From Devosia equisanguinis (GTDB taxonomy: Bacteria > Pseudomonadota > Alphaproteobacteria > Rhizobiales > Devosiaceae): a stretch of 7,833 bases of DNA. The stretch is from NCBI GenBank assembly GCA_945888565.1, contig CAMDAL010000186.1, positions 1 to 7,833 on the forward strand, given 5' to 3'. Positions within the stretch are counted from its first letter, which is position 1; every line of letters begins with the position of its first letter. Below, one piece after another: positions 1 through 5,423 of the stretch. The notes beneath the pieces were generated by a model, which did not search any database, was not told the origin of the DNA, and saw nothing but the letters and a program-made list of their open reading frames with translations. The position numbers and the translations under genes were made by a program.

Positions 1-1
1 C

Positions 2-61
2 GACACCGCGCGGCTCAAAGGCGCAAATCCCTTCGACGTCATCCTCGCTACCCTCGCCTGA
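2..61 (+). CDS. C-terminal tail of a probable IS66-type transposase (partial)
   Basis: This frame enters from the left edge and stops with TGA at 59-61, giving the tail DTARLKGANPFDVILATLA. The pattern T-x-x-x-L-x-G-x-NPFD-x-x-x-x-L resembles, from memory, the C-terminal end of IS66-family (TnpC) transposases, which carry a similar LNGVNPFD-type segment. Only 19 residues are visible, so the assignment leans on context: the stop lies about 60 bp before a sequence that looks like an IS66 terminus, and an unrelated gene is broken immediately after it. It could instead be the tail of any other protein. The translation is seen directly; the family is inferred. Confidence 0.45.
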   Translation, partial: DTARLKGANPFDVILATLA

Positions 62-86
62 ACGCGCCCAGAACGCGCCCAGAACG
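61..86. repeat. 11-bp tandem repeat at the IS end
   Basis: The unit AACGCGCCCAG occurs twice in tandem (61-71 and 72-82) and is followed by a partial third copy, AACG (83-86). It starts on the last base of the putative transposase stop codon and sits in the subterminal region of the insertion sequence. It may be a transposase-binding iteron or a replication-slippage product; the sequence does not decide between them. Confidence 0.7.
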
Positions 87-122
87 GTCAAAACGCGGCG
101 TGCCCAAGGGGTGGGTAATTAC

Positions 123-1085
123 ATGAACCGCATCGTCAACAAGATCGTCGAGATCGATGGCGGCGCGCTCACCAGCTATACCGGCGACTACGAGTTCTAC
201 ATGGGGCAGCGCGCGCTCGCCGACAAGCAGCAGCAGGCGCAGTTCGAGCGCCAGCAGGCCATGCTGGCGAAGGAAATCGCCTTCATCGAGCGCTTCAAGG
301 CCCGCGCCAGTCATGCGGCGCAGGTGCAGAGCCGGGTGAAGAAGCTCGACAAGATCGACCGGGTCGAGCCGCCCAAGCGCCAGCAGACCATCGTCTTCGA
401 GTTCCGCCCCGCGCCGCGCTCCGGCGAGGACGTGGTGATGCTCAAGAAGGTGTCGAAGGGCTATGGCAGCCGCTCGATCTACGATGGGCTGGATTTCCAC
501 ATCCGCCGGCAGGAGCGCTGGTGCATCATGGGCATCAACGGCGCCGGCAAGTCGACGCTGCTGAAGCTCGTCGCCGGCGCCGCCGAACCCGACGACGGCA
601 CCGTGAAGCGCGGCCCGAGCGTCAAGATGGGCTATTTCGCCCAGCACGCCATGGACCTGCTCGAAGGTGACCGCACGGTGTTCGAAACCCTGCAGGAAGA
701 GTTCCCGCAGGCCGGGCAGGCGCCGCTCCGCACCCTTGCCGGCTGCTTTGGCTTTCCCGGCGACGATATCGACAAGAAGGTGAAGGTGCTGTCGGGCGGC
801 GAAAAGGCGCGCCTCGTCATGGCGCTGCTGCTGTTCGATCCGCCCAACCTGCTGGTCCTCGACGAGCCGACCAACCATCTCGACATTGCCACCAAGCAGA
901 TGTTGATCGCCGCGCTCGGCCAGTACGAGGGCACCATGCTGTTCGTCTCGCACGACCGGCATTTCCTTGCCGCGCTCAGCAACCGCGTGCTGGAACTGAC
1001 ACCCGAGGGCATCCAGTCCTATGGTGGCGGCTATACCGAATACGTGCAAAGCACCGGCCGCGAAGCGCCGGGCCTGCACAGCTGA
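123..1085 (+). pseudogene. 5'-truncated ABC-F family ATPase (linker plus second ATPase domain)
   Basis: ABC-F proteins are soluble twin-ATPase factors that act on the ribosome. Intact members run to roughly 530-640 residues; here only about 320 remain. The remnant begins at MNRIVNKIVEID, which normally follows the SHDR-F switch of the first nucleotide-binding domain, so that domain is missing. It keeps the charged helical inter-domain linker (about residues 26-84) and a complete second domain: Walker A GINGAGKST (137-145), signature LSGGE (223-227), Walker B with DEPTNHLD and catalytic Glu248, and the SHDR switch (276-279). The break coincides with an apparent IS66-like terminus at 122. ATG 123 has an SD-like AAGGGGTGG 9 bp upstream, and an alternative GTG lies in frame at 111, so a half protein could still be made. 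The frame is uninterrupted to the stop, suggesting the disruption is recent or the fragment is tolerated. Identification is firm; the pseudogene status is inference. Confidence 0.8.
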
Positions 1086-1105
1086 TCATTTCAAGGAGGA
1101 ACCTC

Positions 1106-1945
1106 ATGGCGGCACTACCGCACCACACGCTCAACGATGGTACCACCCTGCCGGCCGTCGGCCTCGGCACCTACGCCCTGCGCGGCATCCCCGGCGCCGC
1201 CTCGATGGCCGATGCGCTGAGGGCGGGCTACCGCCTGCTCGATTCCGCCGTGAACTACGAGAACGAAGGCGCCGTCGGCAATGCCGTCCGCATGTCCGGC
1301 GTGCCGCGCGAGGAGATCCGCGTCACCAGCAAGCTCCCCGGCCGTCACCACAAGAAGCCCAACGTCACCTGGGCCATCGAGGAATCGCTGCTGCGCTCGG
1401 GCCTCGACTATCTCGACCTCTACCTGATCCACTGGCCCAACCCGAGCCAGCAGCTCTTCGTCGAAGCCTGGGAAGGCATGATCGAAGCGCGCGAGCGCGG
1501 CCTTGTCCGCTCCATCGGCGTCTCCAACTTCCTGCCCGAGCATCTCGACGAGCTGATCGCGAAGACCGGCGTCACCCCGAGCGTCAACCAGGTCGAGCTC
1601 CACCCCTATTTCAACCAGCCCGAGCAGCGCGCCGCCGACAAGGCCCGTGGCATCCTCACCCAGGCCTGGACCCCCATCGGCAAGGGCACCGCGCTCCTCA
1701 CCGAGGTCCCGGTCGTCGCCGCCGCTGAAAAGCACGGCCGCACCCCGGCGCAGGTGGTGCTGCGCTGGCACTTCCAGCTCGGCGTGCTGCCGATCCCGAA
1801 ATCCGCCAATGCCGCCCGTCAGGCCGAAAATCTTGATATCCTCGGCTTCGCGCTCGACGATGCCGACATGACCGCCATCGGCACGCTCACCCGCTCCGAC
1901 GGCCGCCTCTTCGACGGCGACCCGCGCACGCACGAGGAGTTCTGA
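1106..1945 (+). CDS. Aldo/keto reductase (2,5-diketogluconate reductase-like)
   Basis: A cytosolic, NADPH-dependent oxidoreductase of the aldo/keto reductase superfamily that reduces carbonyl compounds to alcohols; the natural substrate cannot be told from sequence. At 279 residues it is full length for the compact prokaryotic DkgA/DkgB-like group. The catalytic tetrad is visible as Asp46 and Tyr51 (in LLDSAVNYENE), Lys77 (TSKLPG) and His109 (LIHWPNP). Cofactor-binding landmarks follow: GVSNF (138-142), NQVELHP (161-167) and IPKSANAARQAENL (230-243), where Lys232, Ser233 and Arg238 are placed to grip the NADPH 2'-phosphate. A strong Shine-Dalgarno AAGGAGGA (1093-1100) sits 5 bp before the ATG. 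It starts 20 bp after the ABC-F remnant, so the two were probably co-transcribed; after the IS insertion its promoter may be lost, altered or supplied by the element. Family assignment is firm, exact activity open. Confidence 0.93.
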   Translation: MAALPHHTLNDGTTLPAVGLGTYALRGIPGAASMADALRAGYRLLDSAVNYENEGAVGNAVRMSGVPREEIRVTSKLPGRHHKKPNVTWAIEESLLRSGLDYLDLYLIHWPNPSQQLFVEAWEGMIEARERGLVRSIGVSNFLPEHLDELIAKTGVTPSVNQVELHPYFNQPEQRAADKARGILTQAWTPIGKGTALLTEVPVVAAAEKHGRTPAQVVLRWHFQLGVLPIPKSANAARQAENLDILGFALDDADMTAIGTLTRSDGRLFDGDPRTHEEF

Positions 1946-1976
1946 GCTGGCGTCGTCGCGGTAACAAGATTACGTC

Positions 1977-2007
1977 TTGAAGCTCTAGCGGCTAGAGGTT
2001 GTATGTG
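1977..2007 (+). promoter_or_regulatory. MerR-family metal-responsive promoter/operator for the P-type ATPase
   Basis: A perfect dyad, CTCTAG-CGG-CTAGAG (1983-1997), lies directly after a -35-like TTGAAG (1977-1982). The best -10 candidate is TATGTG (2002-2007), giving a 19-bp spacer. An over-long spacer filled by a dyad is the hallmark of promoters that ZntR/CadR/PbrR/CueR-type MerR regulators untwist when metal binds. An alternative -10, TTGTAT (1999-2004), would give a normal 16-bp spacer. The adjoining gene is a Zn/Cd/Pb exporter, the usual target of such operators. No MerR-type gene is in the window. The dyad is seen directly; the regulator class is inferred. Confidence 0.75.
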
Positions 2008-2035
2008 AGGGGCTCCTGATATGACGGAGCCTCGC

Positions 2036-4195
2036 ATGGCCACCAGCATCGACACCCGCTTCCGCGTCACCGGCATGGATTGTGCTGCCTGTGCCACCAA
2101 GGTCGAGGCCGCGACACGCCGTGTTGTTGGCGTCGAAACCGTTTCCGTCTCGGTGACGGCCGGCACCATGACTGTGCGGCATGCCGGGGCGGACCTCGCG
2201 CAGATCGCCCGCAAGGTCACCGAAGTCGGCTACGGCGCGTCGCCGATCCCCACGCACAAGCCCGACCTCCACGATCATGCCCATGTACACGATCATGCCC
2301 ATGTACACGAAGATGACCAAGAGGATGGTCCCTGGTACGCCACGAGGAAGGCCCGGCTGACGCTGCTCTGCGGCCTTGCCGTCGCCGTCGCCTTCGTCGC
2401 CTCCTGGATGGTCCCGGCGTGGAGCGGCTGGATATTCACCGCCGCCATGCTGGTCGGCCTTGTGCCGATCGCCCGCCGCGCCGTGGCCGGTGCGCTCAAC
2501 GGTGCACCGTTCACCATCGAAACGCTGATGACCGTCGCCGCACTCGGCGCCGTGGTGATCGGCGCCAGCGAGGAGGCGGCCGTCGTCGTCATCCTGTTCC
2601 TTGTCGGCGAACTGCTCGAGGGCATTGCCACCGGCCGGGCCCGCGCCAGCATCCGCAACCTCGCGACCCTGGTCCCCCGCACCGCGCTGCTCGAAACCGA
2701 CGGCGCCACCTGCGAAGTCCCGGCCGAAAGCCTCGCCGTCGGCAGCCTGATCCTCGTCCGCCCCGGAGACCGCATCGCCGCCGACGGCGTCATCGCCAGC
2801 GGCGACAGCGCCATCGACGAAGCCCCGGTCACCGGCGAATCCGTGCCGAAGCGCAAGGGGCAGGGCGACGCGGTGTTCGCCGGCACCATCAACCACGATG
2901 GCACGCTGCGCTTCCGCGTCACCGCCGTCGCCGCCGACAACACCATCTCGCGTATCATCCGCCTCGTCGAGGAAGCGCAGGAATCGAAGGCGCCCACCGA
3001 GCGCTTCATCGAGCGCTTCGCCCGCTGGTACACGCCGGGCGTGATGGTGGTCGCGGCGCTGGTGGCCATCCTGCCGCCGCTGCTCATGGGCGGCGCCTGG
3101 AGCGAATGGATCTACAAGGGCCTCGCCGTGCTGCTGATCGGCTGCCCCTGCGCCCTCGTCATCTCCACCCCGGCGGCCATCGCCGCGGCCCTGTCGGCGG
3201 GCGCCCGACGCGGCCTGCTGCTGAAGGGTGGCGCGGTGCTCGAACGGCTCGGCAAGGTCGATATGGTCGCCCTCGACAAGACCGGCACCCTCACCGAGGG
3301 CAAGCCGAAAGTCACCGACATCATCGCGCTTGGCCGCACCGAGGCCGAAGTGCTCCGCCTCGCCGCTGCGCTCGAGGCGGGCTCCAGCCACCCGCTCGCC
3401 ACCGCCATCCTGGCCCGCGCCGCCGCGCGCAACATCCCGGTCATCGCCGCCCGCGACGGTGGCGCCATCGGTGGCAAGGGCGTCACCGGCATGGTCGGAA
3501 AGAGCGCGCTGTTCCTCGGCTCGCCCAGCGCCGCCGCCGAGCGCACCAAACTCCCCGCCGACCTCGCCACCCGCATCGCCGCATTCAACGACGACGGAAA
3601 ATCCGTCTCGGTCCTGCTGGTCGATGACGAAGTAGCCGGCGCCATCGCCATGCGCGACGAGCCGCGCCCCGACGCCAAAGCCGGCCTCGATGCCCTCAGG
3701 GCGCTCGGCGCCGAGGTGGTCATGCTCACCGGCGACAACGCCCGCACCGCCACCGCCATCGCGGCCCAGCTCGGTATCGAGCCGCGCGCCGGACTGCTGC
3801 CTGCCGACAAGCAGCGCATCGTCAACGAGCTGAAGGCCAGCGGCAGGGTCGTCGCCAAGGTCGGCGACGGCATCAACGATGCTCCGGCGCTCGCCGCCGC
3901 CGATATCGGCATCGCCATGGGCGGCGGCACCGACGTGGCGCTCGAAACCGCCGACGCCGCCGTGCTGCATGGCCGCGTCCTCGACATCGCCAACATGATC
4001 GGCCTGTCGCGGGCCACCATGGCCAACATCGTGCAGAACATCACGATCTCGCTGGGCCTGAAGGCGTTCTTCCTCGTCACCACGGTGATCGGCGTCACCG
4101 GCCTCTGGCCCGCTATCCTCGCCGATACCGGCGCCACCGTACTGGTCACCGCCAACGCCATGCGGCTGCTCGGCTGGAGGGGCATACGGAACTGA
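2036..4195 (+). CDS. cadA: Zn2+/Cd2+/Pb2+-exporting P1B-type ATPase (ZntA/CadA type)
   Basis: An inner-membrane pump that uses ATP to expel divalent soft metals. With 719 residues it is full length. Order: an N-terminal heavy-metal-associated domain with GMDCAAC (Cys16, Cys19); a His-rich linker (79-91); four membrane helices (about 108-196); the actuator loop with TGES (266-269); helices 5-6 containing the CPC metal site (370-372); the phosphorylation site DKTGT (Asp414); the HP motif (452-453); TGDN (565-568); GDGINDAP (610-617); and helices 7-8. Lys676 (SLGLKAFF) and Asp697 (LADTGATV) mark the Zn/Cd/Pb (P1B-2) rather than the copper class. An in-frame ATG at 2021 would add five residues. 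I prefer 2036 because the MerR-type promoter should start transcription near 2011-2015, leaving the G-rich stretch before 2021 largely untranscribed, whereas GGAG (2026-2029) lies 6 bp before 2036. Which metal it prefers in vivo is not readable from sequence. Confidence 0.95.
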   Translation: MATSIDTRFRVTGMDCAACATKVEAATRRVVGVETVSVSVTAGTMTVRHAGADLAQIARKVTEVGYGASPIPTHKPDLHDHAHVHDHAHVHEDDQEDGPWYATRKARLTLLCGLAVAVAFVASWMVPAWSGWIFTAAMLVGLVPIARRAVAGALNGAPFTIETLMTVAALGAVVIGASEEAAVVVILFLVGELLEGIATGRARASIRNLATLVPRTALLETDGATCEVPAESLAVGSLILVRPGDRIAADGVIASGDSAIDEAPVTGESVPKRKGQGDAVFAGTINHDGTLRFRVTAVAADNTISRIIRLVEEAQESKAPTERFIERFARWYTPGVMVVAALVAILPPLLMGGAWSEWIYKGLAVLLIGCPCALVISTPAAIAAALSAGARRGLLLKGGAVLERLGKVDMVALDKTGTLTEGKPKVTDIIALGRTEAEVLRLAAALEAGSSHPLATAILARAAARNIPVIAARDGGAIGGKGVTGMVGKSALFLGSPSAAAERTKLPADLATRIAAFNDDGKSVSVLLVDDEVAGAIAMRDEPRPDAKAGLDALRALGAEVVMLTGDNARTATAIAAQLGIEPRAGLLPADKQRIVNELKASGRVVAKVGDGINDAPALAAADIGIAMGGGTDVALETADAAVLHGRVLDIANMIGLSRATMANIVQNITISLGLKAFFLVTTVIGVTGLWPAILADTGATVLVTANAMRLLGWRGIRN
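2270..2305 (+). repeat. 18-bp tandem duplication encoding the His-rich linker of the ATPase
   Basis: CACGATCATGCCCATGTA occurs twice, exactly and in frame (2270-2287 and 2288-2305), and is followed by CACGAAGATGACC, which keeps the first codon. Each unit encodes HDHAHV, so the linker between the metal-binding domain and the first membrane helix carries a run of alternating histidines followed by acidic residues. Exact identity including third codon positions suggests a recent slippage event. The likely effect is extra metal-ligand capacity, which is inference. Confidence 0.9.
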
Positions 4196-4230
4196 AGTCG
4201 CACCCGACGCTTCTTGACCCGTCCGGCGAC

Positions 4231-4251
4231 CTTAGGCAGGTGTCTTAGGCA
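4231..4251. repeat. Direct repeat CTTAGGCA x2 upstream of the LOV gene
   Basis: CTTAGGCA is present at 4231-4238 and 4244-4251, 13 bp apart start to start, in the 90-bp gap between the ATPase and the LOV gene. Paired direct repeats this close to a start codon can be a regulator-binding site, but no convincing -35/-10 pair surrounds them. An 8-bp repeat could also be chance or a small duplication. Confidence 0.4.
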
Positions 4252-4285
4252 AGATCATGCGATTGCGACGGGCAGGGGGAGGCCG

Positions 4286-4885
4286 ATGCGGATCACGCTG
4301 AGCTACACGATGATGACGGGCCGCATCGAGCGACAACTCGACAGCGAAGCCGAGCTCGTCGTCGCGCTGCAGGAACTGGGCGGAGCTGGTGCGAGCGACT
4401 TTTCGGTCCACCTGATCGACGCTCCGTCAGCGGAGACAGCGGCTGCCACTGACCAGACACCGCCGCCTTTCCGCCAGATCGATCCGTCGAGCCAGTCGAT
4501 CAGCCTCGTTGATGCCCGCCGCCCCGATCGCCCGATCATCTACGTCAATCGCGGCTTCGAATTCCTCACCGGCTACTCGCGCGACGAGTGCATGGGTCGC
4601 AACTGCCGTTTCCTGCAGGGGCCGGACACCGATCGCTCGACCGTCGACCGCATCCGACACGCCTCACATCACGGCGAAGAGCTGATCGTCGACCTGCTCA
4701 ACTACCGCAAGAACGGCTCCACCTTCTGGAACCGCCTGTCGCTGCAGCCGGTGCGCAATGCCGCTGGCGAACTCACCCACATTATCGGCATCCAGTCCGA
4801 CATCACCCACATGCTGGCCCTGCAGGAGACGATGGTCGAGTGGGCGATGGACCTCGGCCGCGGGTCGGGCAAGGGCGACTCCTGA
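4286..4885 (+). CDS. Short LOV-domain (blue-light photoreceptor) protein
   Basis: A small flavin-binding PAS protein of 199 residues. The LOV core spans about residues 70-176 and contains the diagnostic GRNCRFLQG (104-112), in which Cys107 is the residue that bonds to FMN under blue light. Other chromophore contacts are present: Asn139 (LLNYRKNG), Asn149 (FWNRLSL) and Gln170 (GIQSDIT). A short helix of roughly 20 residues follows (MLALQETMVEWAMDL), and there is no kinase, cyclase or DNA-binding output domain, so it belongs to the short-LOV class, which signals through partners or dimer rearrangement. Residues 1-65 (MRITLSYTMMTGRIERQLDS...) are not LOV core and I do not recognise them. ATG 4286 is chosen because GGGGGAGG (4275-4282) precedes it; the TTG at 4214 has no comparable site. 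It lies 60 bp before an OsmC-family gene in the same direction. Photoactivity is strongly predicted; the output is unknown. Confidence 0.93.
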   Translation: MRITLSYTMMTGRIERQLDSEAELVVALQELGGAGASDFSVHLIDAPSAETAAATDQTPPPFRQIDPSSQSISLVDARRPDRPIIYVNRGFEFLTGYSRDECMGRNCRFLQGPDTDRSTVDRIRHASHHGEELIVDLLNYRKNGSTFWNRLSLQPVRNAAGELTHIIGIQSDITHMLALQETMVEWAMDLGRGSGKGDS

Positions 4886-4945
4886 GCCAGATCAAGGCGG
4901 CTCGCCCACTTGGTGCTATTCTGGGAAACCAACCCGGAGGGCAGC

Positions 4946-5347
4946 ATGCTCGAATACAGCATTGAAGCGCAGCGACTTGGCGAGGGCGGCAGCATCGCCA
5001 CGGCCCGTGAGGCGACCGTCGAACTCGACACCACACTGGCCGGCCGTCTCGATGCCCTGAACCCGGTCGAGTTGCTGCTGGCCTCCCTGTCGGCCTGCAT
5101 GCTGAAGGGTGTCGAGCGCGCCGCGCCGATGCTCAAGTTCCAGTTCCGGTCCGCCAGCGTCAAGCTGCACGCTGTCCGCCAGGACGCGCCGCCCCGCCTC
5201 ATCTCGATCGACTACCAGCTGACGATCGACACCGACGAACACGACCGGCGGCTCGAACTGCTGCACCTCAACGTCATCAAGTACGGCACCATCTCGAACA
5301 CGCTGGGGCCAGCAGTGCCCATCGAAGGGACGATCCACCGGGCCTGA
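4946..5347 (+). CDS. OsmC-family protein with a single cysteine
   Basis: A 133-residue member of the OsmC/Ohr superfamily, whose best-studied members reduce organic hydroperoxides with two cysteines. Recognisable segments are NPVELLLASLSACMLKG (39-55), with the first redox cysteine Cys51 on the central helix; a strand-rich middle containing VRQDAPPRLISIDYQL (77-92); and the C-terminal KYGTISNTL (112-120). In two-cysteine relatives the last segment carries the second cysteine (a KYC-type motif); here that position is Gly114, and Cys51 is the only cysteine in the protein. A standard two-cysteine peroxidase cycle therefore looks impossible without an external thiol. From memory a KYGT-type subfamily exists, so this is probably a stable variant rather than damage. 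The start at 4946 has GGAGG (4936-4940) just upstream; an in-frame GTG-like start at 4910 is less likely. It may share a transcript with the LOV gene. Confidence 0.88.
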   Translation: MLEYSIEAQRLGEGGSIATAREATVELDTTLAGRLDALNPVELLLASLSACMLKGVERAAPMLKFQFRSASVKLHAVRQDAPPRLISIDYQLTIDTDEHDRRLELLHLNVIKYGTISNTLGPAVPIEGTIHRA

Positions 5348-5423
5348 TCATGGGCCGCCATCACATTTTCCCCACACAAATCAGCGAGGCGTGCCACAAT
5401 CTCAACGGGCACGGGGGCATGGC

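Larger units (their letters stand above)
1..122 (+). mobile_element. Right end of an IS66-like insertion sequence
   Basis: The block ends with GGGTGGGTAATTAC at 109-122, so the element read inwards begins GTAA, as IS66-family terminal inverted repeats do. Homology to an ABC-F ATPase starts at the very next base (123), in the middle of that protein. A probable transposase tail lies just inside the end, the expected IS66 arrangement. The left end and the other copy of the inverted repeat are outside the window. IS66 elements usually make 8-bp target duplications, which would here be ATGAACCG (123-130). The junction is seen; the family name is inferred. Confidence 0.5.

Noticed and set aside
1961..1973. 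GTAA-N5-TTAC inverted repeat before the ATPase promoter, resembling tiny IS ends or an operator
   Set aside because: Four-base arms are too short to distinguish from chance, and there is no accompanying mobile-element sequence.
1985..3970. A 661-codon open frame on the - strand opposite the ATPase
   Set aside because: It is antisense to a fully recognisable ATPase, is rich in low-complexity Gly/Ala/Asp/Arg/His, and shows no family motif. Long antisense frames are expected when third codon positions are nearly all G or C.
4188..4212. GGAAC followed by CGCTT, resembling an EcfG general-stress promoter upstream of the LOV gene
   Set aside because: The spacing is 15 bp instead of 16-17, the -10 element is imperfect, and the GGAAC is the end of the ATPase coding sequence, so chance is more likely.
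4214..4285. Longer LOV protein starting at TTG 4214
   Set aside because: TTG is a rare start with no good ribosome-binding site, the added residues look like translated spacer, and ATG 4286 has a strong GGGGGAGG at proper distance.
4910..4945. Upstream GTG start for the OsmC-family gene
   Set aside because: The 12 added residues are not conserved in the family as I know it, and the GGAGG before ATG 4946 fits the shorter form.
5341..5356. GGCC...GGCC inverted repeat around the OsmC stop as a terminator
   Set aside because: The stem is only 4 bp and no T-run follows immediately, so it does not support a rho-independent terminator.
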